10,399 nt of DNA from contig JAKEIB010000071.1 of NCBI GenBank assembly GCA_022614705.1, positions 1 through 10,399 on the forward strand, read 5' to 3'. Source of the stretch: Planctomycetota bacterium (GTDB lineage: Bacteria; Planctomycetota; Planctomycetia; Pirellulales; Lacipirellulaceae). Below, in pieces: positions 1 to 6,799 of the stretch (within the stretch, counting starts at the first letter, position 1; every line of letters starts with the position of its first letter). Under the pieces are notes generated by a model. It did no database searches, was not told where the DNA came from, and saw only the letters and a program-made list of their open reading frames with translations. The position numbers were made by a program, and so were the translations under genes.

Positions 1-2
1 AC

Positions 3-206
3 CCGCTCGATTGTGGCGATCGGCTGGAGCTTTTGAAGGACCAGATGGGGCTCGGTTACTGCAACATCACGAAGTGCTGCACCGAGGTCTGCCCGGAGCA
101 CATCAAGATCACCGACAACGCGATCATCCCGCTCAAGGAACGCGTGGTGGATCGGTTCTATGATCCGGTGAAGAAGTTGCTCAGGATTGTATTTCCGAAG
201 TCGTAG
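3..206 (+). CDS. sdhB: Succinate dehydrogenase / fumarate reductase iron-sulfur subunit, C-terminal part (partial, 5' end outside window)
   Basis: Reading from base 3 gives an open frame of 67 codons ending in TAG at 204-206. The peptide contains GYCNITKCCTEVCPEHIKIT followed by DNAIIPLKERVVD and YDPVKKLLRIVFPKS. The CxxxCCxxxCP arrangement is the C-terminal cysteine cluster that ligates the 3Fe-4S/4Fe-4S centres in SdhB/FrdB proteins, and the stretch after it matches my memory of the tail of the non-classical SdhB type found in many bacteria. The subunit passes electrons from the flavoprotein SdhA to the membrane anchor and quinone in complex II. The N-terminal 2Fe-2S domain lies outside the window. 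The gene converges on the WD40 gene, with 80 bp between the two stops. Family assignment is firm; SdhB versus FrdB cannot be settled from this fragment. Confidence 0.88.
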   Translation, partial: PLDCGDRLELLKDQMGLGYCNITKCCTEVCPEHIKITDNAIIPLKERVVDRFYDPVKKLLRIVFPKS

Positions 207-286
207 ATGAGTGGCGGCGGCTCTTGGTTGGTCGCGCTAAGCCGCAAGCGGAGGATGGGCGGGTAATACTACACATACTACAACTT

Positions 287-1291
287 TCACGCGGTCTTCG
301 CCGCGAGGCGGGTGATGCGGACGTGTTTGTCGTAGTGGGCGGTGGCGACTTGAAGGCCGTCGGGGTGGAGGTCCATGTCGCGGGCCAGGTTGGGCAGGCC
401 GAAGCGGAAGTAGTCTTTGTCGGCGTCCGGTTTCCAGAAGATGAGGATGCCGCCGCTGCCGCCGCTGGAAAGGCCCATCAGTGAACCATCGGCGAGCCAT
501 CGCAGGCGCCAGATCACGCCCCCCGTGATTCCTTCGGCGATCTGTTGCCGTTCAAGTTTTTGCGTCTCCCAGTTGAAGAGCAGCACGAGCGGCTCATGGA
601 CCGAGCCGAGCGGGTTCGAAGCCTTGTACAGTCCGCCGGCGGCGAGCCATTTGCCGTCGGGGCTGACGGCGATCGAGCGGATGCCGCCGAAGTCGACTTG
701 CTGGCCGCCTTCGTAAGTGTGCAGCGGCTTGGCGTCGAACGTGCGGACTTCCGCGCCGCTGGCGATGTCGCTCTGCTTCAGCACGCCGATGAGGTCGCCG
801 CTCAAGACGAATTTTCCCTGCGGATGAAACGCGACGGAGTAAACGTGTCGCGTGTGACTGGACAGTTCGCGGACGAGCTTGCCATCGGCGATATTCCACA
901 GGCAGACGCGGCCATCGTTGCCGCCGCTGACCAGCAGCGTGCCGTCGGGGCTGACGTCGAGGGCGCGGATCCAGCCTTTGTGGGCTTCGATGGTGCGAAC
1001 GGGCGGCGCGGCGTCGCCGATCGTGTTCCACCAGGAAATTTTGCCGTCGCAGCCGCCGCTGATGATTTGCGCGCCATCTCGCGAAGACGCGAGTGAGATG
1101 ACCCATGTCTCGTGGCCGCCGGTGAAGAGCGTGCGAGCGCCGTCGGCCAGGTTGAAGCGCTCGACGAGCGCGTCTTCGGAGCCGCAGAACACGAAGCGGC
1201 CGAGCGGATCGAACCGGCACGCATTGAGCGGCCGATCGTGCGGCCATTGCGAAACAACGTGGGCCAGTTTGGGGTCGAGACCTTCGGGCAT
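287..1291 (-). CDS. WD40 repeat protein (about seven blades)
   Basis: A 334-residue protein if started at the ATG at 1291. The frame is also open to a GTG at 1306 (339 aa), but that GTG lies inside the repeat arm 1302-1330, so I prefer the ATG; neither start has a clear Shine-Dalgarno sequence. About seven WD-type units are visible, with typical strings such as VSPDGTLLVSGGNDGRVCLWN, HTRHVYSVAFHPQGKFVLSG and IAVSPDGKWLAAGG. They are spaced roughly 35-50 residues apart, which fits one closed seven-bladed propeller and nothing else. There is no signal peptide or membrane segment, so the product should be cytoplasmic, unlike the two upstream gene products. It is the third gene of the DUF1549/DUF1553-DUF1501-WD40 unit, a grouping common in planctomycetes. 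WD40 propellers are binding scaffolds; the partner is unknown. Confidence 0.88.
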   Translation of the reverse strand: MPEGLDPKLAHVVSQWPHDRPLNACRFDPLGRFVFCGSEDALVERFNLADGARTLFTGGHETWVISLASSRDGAQIISGGCDGKISWWNTIGDAAPPVRTIEAHKGWIRALDVSPDGTLLVSGGNDGRVCLWNIADGKLVRELSSHTRHVYSVAFHPQGKFVLSGDLIGVLKQSDIASGAEVRTFDAKPLHTYEGGQQVDFGGIRSIAVSPDGKWLAAGGLYKASNPLGSVHEPLVLLFNWETQKLERQQIAEGITGGVIWRLRWLADGSLMGLSSGGSGGILIFWKPDADKDYFRFGLPNLARDMDLHPDGLQVATAHYDKHVRITRLAAKTA

Positions 1292-1301
1292 GGGGGAGTT
1301 G

Positions 1302-1459
1302 CTCACGCAGAGGCGCAGAGGACGCGGAGGCTTGAAACAGGCGTTGTCAGCAAGCTTCTTGGAACACTAATCATCGCTAATCGACGCTAATTAAGGATCA
1401 GCGGAAATTAGTGCTTATTAGTGTTCTCTTCCTCTGCGATCTCTGCGCCTCCGCGTGAG
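1302..1459. repeat. Nested inverted repeat (CTCTGCG / CTAAT type), intergenic
   Basis: The outer arms are 1302-1330 and 1431-1459, 29 bp each, inverted with four mismatches. Each is built from gaggcgcagag-like units on one side and ctctgcgcctc-like units on the other. Inside them a second inverted pair lies at 1363-1371 (aacactaat) and 1417-1425 (attagtgtt), with extra gctaat boxes at 1376 and 1386 and an aattag box at 1406. Everything is centred near 1380. The element fills the gap between the DUF1501 stop (1478) and the WD40 start. A related copy lies at 9566-9624, so this is a dispersed family and not a local accident. It could form a strong RNA hairpin between the two genes. No transposase is present. 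Confidence 0.85.
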
Positions 1460-1477
1460 ACGCTTTGGTTTTTGTCT

Positions 1478-2770
1478 CTACGTCAGCAGTTCGGGGACGG
1501 CCGAGACGGCGGGGTCGGCGATGGGGATTTGTTGGCCAGCGATGTCGAAGCTGCCGGAGGAGTCGACGCCGACGGCTTCGAGGTAGGTGCGGAACAGTTT
1601 GCCGTGGTCGACTTCGCCGTCTTCGACGGCGGTGCCGTCGGCGCTCGTTTTGCCGAAGGCGTGGCCGCGCGGGACGCGGCAGCCGCCCATGCAGATCGAC
1701 CAGGAGCGCGACCAATGGTCGCGGCCGTAGTACTGATTGATGTTGGGCGTGCGGCCAAACTCGGAGAGCACGACGATGAGCGTGCTGTCGAGCATGCCGC
1801 GCGCGGCGATGTCGGCCACGAAGCACGAGAACGAGCGATCGAACTCGGCGAGCTGCTCGATGTGGAAGTTGAAGTTTTCGTTGTGCGTGTCGTAATTGGA
1901 GTGCGACAGCTGCACGAACGTGATGCCCTTTTCGAGCAGCCGGCGGGCGAGGAGGCAATGCCGGCCGAAGTCGTGCTTGCCGTAGCGCTCGGCATCGGCT
2001 TCGGGCTCCTTGGTGACGTCGAACACGTCGCGCTGGCGCATCAGCTGTTGGGCCTGCTCGTAGGAATAGGTAAAGGCCTCGGTGACGGCCGTGCGACGGC
2101 GATTGAGGAACCGCTCGTTGACGTGGCGGCGCAGGTCTTGCCGCGCGACGTCGGAAGCTTCGGCCATTGCTTCGGGCCGCGTGGTGTTTTGCGGCGGGTT
2201 GCCGTTGCCGAGCTGCACACTTGAGTATTTTGGGCCGAGATAGGCGGAGTCGGCGCCGCGACCGCCGCCGCCGCCGGGCGTGATGAGGATGTAGCCAGGT
2301 AACGAGGTGTCGGCCGGCGTGAGTGCCTTGGCCGCAACGGCGCCGATCTGCGGGTAGTCGGCGGCCGGCGTTTGCCGGCGGCCGGTGAGCATCATGTACG
2401 CACCCTTGCCGTGGTCGTCTTCGCTGGTGTTGACGCCGCGCACGAGGCACAGGTGATGCATCTCGCGGGCCGTTTCGGGAAGCAGCTCGCTGATGTGGAT
2501 GCCGGGGACAGAGGTAGGGATCGCGCGGAACGGGCCGCCTGTGGCCGTGCCGGGCTTCGGGTCCCAGCTTTCGAGCTGGCTGAGGCCGCCGTGCATGTTG
2601 AACACGACGATCCGTTTCTGATCGGAGCGCAGCTGATTGGCGACGGCGGGAGTGGAGAACACACCGAGGCCGCCGGTCATCGCGCCGGCGCCGGCGACGG
2701 CCATCGTGCCCAAGAACTGGCGACGCGCGATGCGGTGCTCGAGGCTTTTGCAGGCGTAATGGATGTTCAT
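1478..2770 (-). CDS. DUF1501 family protein, Tat-exported, alkaline phosphatase/sulfatase-like fold
   Basis: A 430-residue protein started at the ATG at 2770, which has AGGAG at 2778-2782 with a 7-nt spacer. The frame is also open to 2833, but the extra 21 residues (with PDTRYSTPDTS) are translated heptamer repeat. Residues 15-44 are a twin-arginine signal: ARRQFLG, an Ala/Gly-rich hydrophobic stretch, then STPAVA. The mature part shows marks I associate with DUF1501: FNMHGGLSQLESWDPKP near the start, GVNTSEDDHGKGAYMMLTG, HSNYDTHNENFNFH in the centre, and SEFGRTPNINQYYGRDHW towards the C-terminus. DUF1501 is related to alkaline phosphatase/sulfatase-fold enzymes, but its substrate is not established. 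It sits directly after the DUF1549/DUF1553 gene (82-nt gap), the usual planctomycete pairing. Length is normal for the family. Confidence 0.92.
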   Translation of the reverse strand: MNIHYACKSLEHRIARRQFLGTMAVAGAGAMTGGLGVFSTPAVANQLRSDQKRIVVFNMHGGLSQLESWDPKPGTATGGPFRAIPTSVPGIHISELLPETAREMHHLCLVRGVNTSEDDHGKGAYMMLTGRRQTPAADYPQIGAVAAKALTPADTSLPGYILITPGGGGGRGADSAYLGPKYSSVQLGNGNPPQNTTRPEAMAEASDVARQDLRRHVNERFLNRRRTAVTEAFTYSYEQAQQLMRQRDVFDVTKEPEADAERYGKHDFGRHCLLARRLLEKGITFVQLSHSNYDTHNENFNFHIEQLAEFDRSFSCFVADIAARGMLDSTLIVVLSEFGRTPNINQYYGRDHWSRSWSICMGGCRVPRGHAFGKTSADGTAVEDGEVDHGKLFRTYLEAVGVDSSGSFDIAGQQIPIADPAVSAVPELLT

Positions 2771-2777
2771 GGCGGGT

Positions 2778-2782
2778 CTCCT
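2778..2782 (-). promoter_or_regulatory. Shine-Dalgarno sequence that fixes the DUF1501 start
   Basis: AGGAG on the minus strand, 7 nt upstream of the ATG at 2770. It supports this start over the upstream ATG at 2833, whose extra codons run through the heptamer repeat. Confidence 0.75.
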
Positions 2783-2788
2783 ATTGGA

Positions 2789-2842
2789 GGTGTCTGGTGT
2801 CGAGTATCGGGTGTCAGGTGCGTTTACTGACACCTGACACCT
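2789..2842. repeat. Heptamer tandem repeat (GGTGTCN) ending in an 11-bp inverted repeat
   Basis: Plus-strand heptamers run ggtgtct (2789), ggtgtcg (2796), agtatcg (2803), ggtgtca (2810) and a partial ggtg (2817). After a 10-nt spacer, the opposite orientation follows as ctgacac at 2827 and 2834. Bases 2810-2820 and 2831-2841 are a perfect 11-bp inverted repeat with loop cgtttactga. The array lies between the DUF1549/DUF1553 stop (2853) and the DUF1501 Shine-Dalgarno, so it would be transcribed into the intercistronic leader. It resembles the short tandemly repeated heptamers described in cyanobacteria and some planctomycetes. A role in mRNA processing or attenuation is possible but is not shown here. 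Confidence 0.85.
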
Positions 2843-2852
2843 AAGAATTCTC

Positions 2853-5714
2853 CTAATGGTTGAATCGAAACTCGGCGGAGTTCAGCAGCGCCCAGACTAG
2901 TTCCTGGGCGGCGGCCGGTTTGTTGTCTTTGTGGTTGGCAAGGTGGGCGACGACTTCGGCCGCTTCGGCGTCGCTTGGCAGGCGAGTCAGCACGGAGAGG
3001 TACAGCTCCTCGGCGGCGGCTTTGGGGTCTTCCTGCTTGGTGATTTTTTCGGTGACGTTGCCCGCGGCGGGGGCGACCCAACTGTTGATCGCGCCGCCGT
3101 TGACGGCGAACAGGGCCTGGTCGGCGGTGGAGAAGAAATCGCCCTGCGGCTGGCCGGCGGCGGCGCCGTAAAAGGTTACGAATATGGGAATGTTTTCTTT
3201 CAACTTGTCGAACGTTTTTTGCTCAAGCTCGACATCGCGGGCGGCGACTTGGGCGGGGTCTTTCTTCTGCTGGTCGGTCATCGGCTTGGCCTTGTCGAGC
3301 TCGGCGACCTCGGCCTGCCAGTAGCGATCGTAAACGCCGGTGACGCGGAAGACGGTCCAGCAAAGCTGCTCCGGAGTGAGCGGCTTGAGCGATGCCAAAG
3401 TGAAATCGGCGGTCCAGCGGTCGGTCAAATCGCCGACGAGCTTTTCGAAATCGGATTGCTTCGCGGCGGCCTCGGCCTGCGCGGCGGAAACGTTTGTTTT
3501 GGCCAGCTCGATGGCCTGCTCGCGCCGGGCACGCTCGGCCAGCGCGGCGGCAAGCGCTTCTTGCGCGGCGATGAACGTTTCGTCGGCCGCCTTGTACGCG
3601 GCGGAAGCCTCGTCGAACTTCTTTTGCGATTCGCCGATTTGGGTGCGGGCTAACTCAGCGCTAGCCTGCAATTTCAGGGCCGCTTCGACGATGGGTGGAT
3701 CGTCGGGCAGCTTCTGTCGCGCCGCGTCAATCGACGTGAAAGCGGCCGTGAGCGCATCGGCCAACTGAGTGCGCTTTTCATGTTCGGCACGAGACGTGTC
3801 GCGCGCGGCTGTGACGGCGGTCATCGCGTCGGAGGCGGTTTTGACCTTTTGCTCGTGCTCGGCAACAACGAGTGCGAACTCAGCAAGTTGTTTTTCGGTC
3901 GCAGTCAATTCGGCCTGTTTTGCGGTCGCTGCCTGATTGGCGACGACGACGACATTGTTCACGTCCGGCAATTTGGCGATTCGCTTCGCGGTTTCCACCC
4001 GACGATCGAGCGCCGCGAGTGCTTCGAGATCGGCGGACGCCTTGCGGCGCGCATCGAGCATCGGCTGCTCGGCCTGTCGCACGGCGGCGATGAGCGGCGC
4101 AACTTTCGCGTGGGCCGCTTCGACCGCTGGCTTTGCGGCGGCAAGCGCGTCGGCGGTGGGCTTCGTGGCGGCGGTTTTTTCTTCAACCGTTTTGGCGAGG
4201 ACGGTAATTTCCGCGGCCAACTGCTCAGCTTTCGCGGAAATTTTTGGGGCCGCATCGGCGAGCGCTTTGTCCTCGGGAACTGTCTTTGCCGCTTCCTGCG
4301 CCGCGCCGGCGGCCGTTTGCACGGGCGTCGCCAGCGCCTGTTTCGCTTGCATGGCGGCGGTCGCATCGGCCGCGGCCTTAAGCGCCGCGTCGTGATTGGT
4401 TTTCGCTTCTGTATATTTGGCGCGGGCCGCATCGAACTCCGCGGCGACGGGCAACATCGCGGCTTCGGTTTCCTGCCATGTTTCGGCGGCCTTTGTGTAC
4501 GCCTCCTCAGTGGCTGACTGCACCTGTTCAAGACTGGCATGCTGTGCTTCAAACTTTGCCACTTCGACGGTCGCTTGCGTCGAAAGTGACACCAGCCCGA
4601 CCGGCACGTCGAACGAGCGCTGGTAGGTATTGCTCAGCGCGATTTCGCGAAGGAACGCGCGGATATCGAAATTCATCGCGGCGAACCGCTCGGCCAGAAT
4701 GTTCAGCAGCTCGGGATCGGAGGCCGGGTTATCGGGATGTTGCATGTCGGGCGGATACACGAGACCGCGGCCGAACATGTGCGCCCACAAGCGATTGGCG
4801 ATGTTGCGATTGAACGCCTCGTTCGAGCCATCGGTCGCCATCTCGGCAAGTTTGGCGCGGCGGCTGAATTTGGGCGCGGGCGTGACATTGTCGGCCGGCG
4901 CAACCGTATAATCTTCACCCGGCAGATAAAACGGCTCGTCGATCATCACGCAATCGGGCGCCCGCGCGCCGGTGCGGCGCGGCGTGCCGACGAACACCGA
5001 TTGAAACGTTACGTCCGTGCCGGGTCGTTCGGCTTGCACCGTGGCTTGTGCGCCGTTCACCGTGCGCACCAGAGCGTAGCTAGGCGCGATAAAAGCGAGC
5101 AGGCCCTGGTAATCGGATTGCAGATAATCGTCGACCAGCGGATGGTCGTGGCATTGGGCGCATTGCATGTCGCGGCCGAAGAAGATACGACCGACGTCGC
5201 GCGTGAGGACATTTGGATCGGAGGCACGGTCGAGTGCGAATCGAGCGGCCGGGCGTTCGGCTGGGTCGTCGCCATCGGCCTGAAGAATCTCGCGTGCCAG
5301 CATGTTCCAGGGCTTGTTTTCGCGGACGCACTTCACAAGCCATGCGCGCCAGTCATCGATGGAGACGTGCGTGCCCGCGCGGCGTTCCATCAGCATGAGG
5401 TCGAGCGTGTTGGCCAGGTGGCGCGCGTAGTGGGGTGAGGCGAACAATCGGTCGACGAGGCGCTGGCGCTTATCGGGCACCGGGTCGGAAATAAATTGCC
5501 GGGCTTCGTCCGAGGTGGGCGGCATTCCCACGAGGTCGAGCGAAACGCGACGCAAGAATTCGGCGTCGGAGCATTGGGCGGGGCCCAGTCCGGAAACGGG
5601 CGCCATCCGCTCGTCGATAAGCGCGTGCAGCGGCTCGCCTTCGGCCAAGGCGGTTGCGTGCGCGATGACACCGATCAGCATCGCCTGCCAGGCGAGTGTG
5701 GCCGAAGTTCTCAT
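2853..5714 (-). CDS. PSCyt2/PSD1 (DUF1549-DUF1553) protein with CxxCH motif and long central coiled coil
   Basis: A 953-residue protein from the ATG at 5714. An open GTG at 5810 adds 32 codons but would coincide with the predicted transcription start, while the ATG begins a clear signal peptide (residues 1-24, ending ATALA before EGEP). DUF1549 occupies about 25-215: RRVSLDLVGMPPT, then LFASPHYARHLAN. A CAQCHDHP motif at 185-192 is a c-type haem-binding CxxCH or its family remnant. DUF1553 begins about 300 with FNRNIANRLWAHMFGRGLVY and runs to SNTYQRSFDVP (about 371). Residues about 378-760 are Ala/Lys/Glu/Gln-rich coiled coil, after which typical DUF1553 C-terminal strings return (ELYLSVLTRLPSDAEAAEVV, LVWALLNSAEFRFNH). 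The function of this planctomycete family is not established; the protein is probably exported and may bind haem. It is the first gene of the three-gene unit and divergent from the lipoprotein gene. Confidence 0.9.
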   Translation of the reverse strand: MRTSATLAWQAMLIGVIAHATALAEGEPLHALIDERMAPVSGLGPAQCSDAEFLRRVSLDLVGMPPTSDEARQFISDPVPDKRQRLVDRLFASPHYARHLANTLDLMLMERRAGTHVSIDDWRAWLVKCVRENKPWNMLAREILQADGDDPAERPAARFALDRASDPNVLTRDVGRIFFGRDMQCAQCHDHPLVDDYLQSDYQGLLAFIAPSYALVRTVNGAQATVQAERPGTDVTFQSVFVGTPRRTGARAPDCVMIDEPFYLPGEDYTVAPADNVTPAPKFSRRAKLAEMATDGSNEAFNRNIANRLWAHMFGRGLVYPPDMQHPDNPASDPELLNILAERFAAMNFDIRAFLREIALSNTYQRSFDVPVGLVSLSTQATVEVAKFEAQHASLEQVQSATEEAYTKAAETWQETEAAMLPVAAEFDAARAKYTEAKTNHDAALKAAADATAAMQAKQALATPVQTAAGAAQEAAKTVPEDKALADAAPKISAKAEQLAAEITVLAKTVEEKTAATKPTADALAAAKPAVEAAHAKVAPLIAAVRQAEQPMLDARRKASADLEALAALDRRVETAKRIAKLPDVNNVVVVANQAATAKQAELTATEKQLAEFALVVAEHEQKVKTASDAMTAVTAARDTSRAEHEKRTQLADALTAAFTSIDAARQKLPDDPPIVEAALKLQASAELARTQIGESQKKFDEASAAYKAADETFIAAQEALAAALAERARREQAIELAKTNVSAAQAEAAAKQSDFEKLVGDLTDRWTADFTLASLKPLTPEQLCWTVFRVTGVYDRYWQAEVAELDKAKPMTDQQKKDPAQVAARDVELEQKTFDKLKENIPIFVTFYGAAAGQPQGDFFSTADQALFAVNGGAINSWVAPAAGNVTEKITKQEDPKAAAEELYLSVLTRLPSDAEAAEVVAHLANHKDNKPAAAQELVWALLNSAEFRFNH
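3420..4583 (-). other. Region encoding the Ala-rich coiled-coil segment of the DUF1549/DUF1553 protein
   Basis: Codons for about residues 378-765. The segment is almost free of Gly, aromatic residues and Cys and very rich in Ala, Glu, Lys and Gln. Long helix-favouring runs such as AAIELAK-like and AERARREQAIELAK stretches are broken near residues 580-590 by a short KLPDVNNVVVV stretch and near 669-674 by LPDDPP. This suggests two or three consecutive helical coils. No frameshift is present, and the flanking DUF1553 strings are in frame on both sides. Confidence 0.75.
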
Positions 5715-5816
5715 GCAATGAGCATCCTCGGGGGGCGGGAGGCCTCGGTCGCGGGCAGGCGGCGGTCCACGGGGTTCCGCCAGCCGAGGTCTGTGGCGAA
5801 TACTCACCACGCAGAT

Positions 5817-5845
5817 GTTAGAACCCAGATCGGTTGGAAAGTCAA
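5817..5845 (-). promoter_or_regulatory. Predicted sigma-70-type promoter for the DUF1549/DUF1553 operon
   Basis: On the minus strand TTGACT (5840-5845) is followed, after exactly 17 nt, by TCTAAC (5817-5822). These match the -35 and -10 consensus at 5 of 6 and 4 of 6 positions. Initiation would fall near 5810, giving a leader of about 95 nt before the ATG at 5714. The -35 box is half of an inverted repeat agtcaa (5840-5845) / ttgact (5854-5859), so a regulator could bind there. Confidence 0.55.
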
Positions 5846-5904
5846 CACTTTTTTTGACTGAGCAAACCGGTGAAGATAGTTAAGTATGGGTGTTTCTAGG
5901 GGAG

Positions 5905-5933
5905 TTTTGCGGAAGGGCGTCCCGCCGTACAAT
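5905..5933 (+). promoter_or_regulatory. Predicted promoter for the redoxin lipoprotein gene
   Basis: TACAAT at 5928-5933 matches the -10 consensus at 5 of 6 positions. A weak -35 candidate, TTTTGC, lies at 5905-5910 with a 17-nt spacer. Initiation near 5940 would give a leader of about 40 nt containing the ribosome binding site. The -35 box is poor, so confidence is moderate. Confidence 0.45.
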
Positions 5934-5965
5934 GCAGGGCGTGGTCGATTCTAGTCACAAAAAAT

Positions 5966-5971
5966 AAGGAG
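5966..5971 (+). promoter_or_regulatory. Shine-Dalgarno sequence of the redoxin lipoprotein gene
   Basis: AAGGAG, 8 nt upstream of the ATG at 5980. It is the strongest ribosome binding site in the window and fixes this start. Confidence 0.75.
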
Positions 5972-5979
5972 CACTTGAA

Positions 5980-6672
5980 ATGCGGTCCCTGATTTGCGGA
6001 ATCATTGTGGCGAGTGTCATGGTCGGGTGCACCAAGTCGGACGATATGGCCGTTGAGGACGAAACGCTGACCATTTCCGAGTCGCAGCCCGAGCTGCCGA
6101 GTGAGACGGCGCGCGAAGAAGCAGTCGACGAGTCGAGCGCGGAGCCGAGCGGTAAGCTGGTCATTGGCGACGCGGCGCCGGAGTTCACCGATTTGATCGG
6201 CGTCGACGACAAGAAGCATTCGCTCGGCGACTTCAAAGATGCGAAGGCCGTGGCGGTTGTTTTCACTTGCAACAAGTGCCCGGTGGCGGTGGCCTATGAG
6301 GATCGGCTGGTCGCCTTTGAAAAGGACTATGCCAACAAGGGCGTGAAGCTCGTGGCGATCAACGTGAACAACGCGGAGGCCGACAAGCTGCCGGCGATGA
6401 AGACGCGTGCCGAGGAAAAGGGATTCCAGTTCCCCTATCTATATGATCCGACGCAGAAAGTGGCCCGCGACTACGGCGCCGAAGTGACCCCGCATATTTA
6501 TCTGCTCGATGGCAATCTGAAGCTAGCGTACGTCGGTCCGGTGGACGATAACCAGGACGAAACGCAGGTGACCAAGGCGTATCTGCGCGAGGCCACCGAC
6601 GCGGTGCTCGCGGGCAAGGCGCCGGAGACGACGGACGTCAAAGCGTTTGGCTGCGGTATTCAATATGAGTAG
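5980..6672 (+). CDS. Thioredoxin-fold (redoxin/AhpC-TSA-like) lipoprotein
   Basis: A 230-residue protein. Residues 1-17 (MRSLICGIIVASVMVGC) form a lipoprotein signal with the lipidated Cys at 17; the lipobox is slightly atypical, with Met at -3. An acidic, Ser/Glu-rich linker (18-58) precedes the redoxin domain (about 60-215), which opens with KLVIGDAAPEFTDL. FTCNKCPVAVAYEDRL carries the CxxC pair at Cys97 and Cys100, and VTPHIYLLD supplies the cis-Pro at about 171. A further Cys225 lies in the C-terminal AFGCGIQYE, a pattern I recall as conserved in this redoxin subfamily. The likely role is thiol-disulfide exchange or peroxide reduction at the outer face of the membrane; substrate unknown. 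It has its own promoter and a good ribosome binding site and is followed by a second thioredoxin-fold lipoprotein gene. Confidence 0.85.
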   Translation: MRSLICGIIVASVMVGCTKSDDMAVEDETLTISESQPELPSETAREEAVDESSAEPSGKLVIGDAAPEFTDLIGVDDKKHSLGDFKDAKAVAVVFTCNKCPVAVAYEDRLVAFEKDYANKGVKLVAINVNNAEADKLPAMKTRAEEKGFQFPYLYDPTQKVARDYGAEVTPHIYLLDGNLKLAYVGPVDDNQDETQVTKAYLREATDAVLAGKAPETTDVKAFGCGIQYE

Positions 6673-6705
6673 CCTCGCCGGCGGTGGGCGGAGCAGTGGA
6701 CGAAA

Positions 6706-6783
6706 GGTGGCATGCCCATGGCTTTGCGTGGGCATGAAGACACATATGCAAACATGGCCACTCCGAGCAGTGGCCATGGCACC
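6706..6783. repeat. REPIN-like element: two inverted 10-bp hairpins
   Basis: Two 31-bp halves, 6706-6736 and 6753-6783, are inverted copies matching at 23 of 31 positions and separated by 16 nt. Each half forms a hairpin with a 10-bp stem and a 6-nt loop. The first has stem 6711-6720 / 6727-6736 with one G-T wobble; the second has the perfect stem 6753-6762 / 6769-6778. Several of the differences between halves are paired and keep the stems intact. The element lies between the two lipoprotein genes and contains an in-frame ATG (6776) that should not be taken as a start. No RAYT transposase is in the window. Confidence 0.85.
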
Positions 6784-6799
6784 CAAACGTTTATTCGCA

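Noticed and set aside
207..286. Terminator between the sdhB end and the WD40 stop
   Set aside because: Only a very short ccgc-aag-cgg stem is visible, with no T-run on either strand.
1421..2224. Open frame of 267 codons on the plus strand
   Set aside because: Antisense to the DUF1501 gene, whose Tat signal, motifs and ribosome binding site are clear; the plus-strand product has no recognisable motif.
2771..2833. 21-residue N-terminal extension of the DUF1501 protein from an ATG at 2833
   Set aside because: The extra codons are translated heptamer repeat, and the strong Shine-Dalgarno lies before the ATG at 2770 that begins the Tat signal.
3780..4517. Open frame of 245 codons on the plus strand, rich in Gly, Arg and Phe
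   Set aside because: It is the antisense shadow of the Ala-rich coiled-coil codons of the DUF1549/DUF1553 gene; the composition follows directly from that.
6647..6799. Longer start (TTG 6647 or ATG 6776) for the TlpA-like lipoprotein
   Set aside because: The extension runs through the REPIN and overlaps the previous gene; the lipoprotein signal begins cleanly at 6800.
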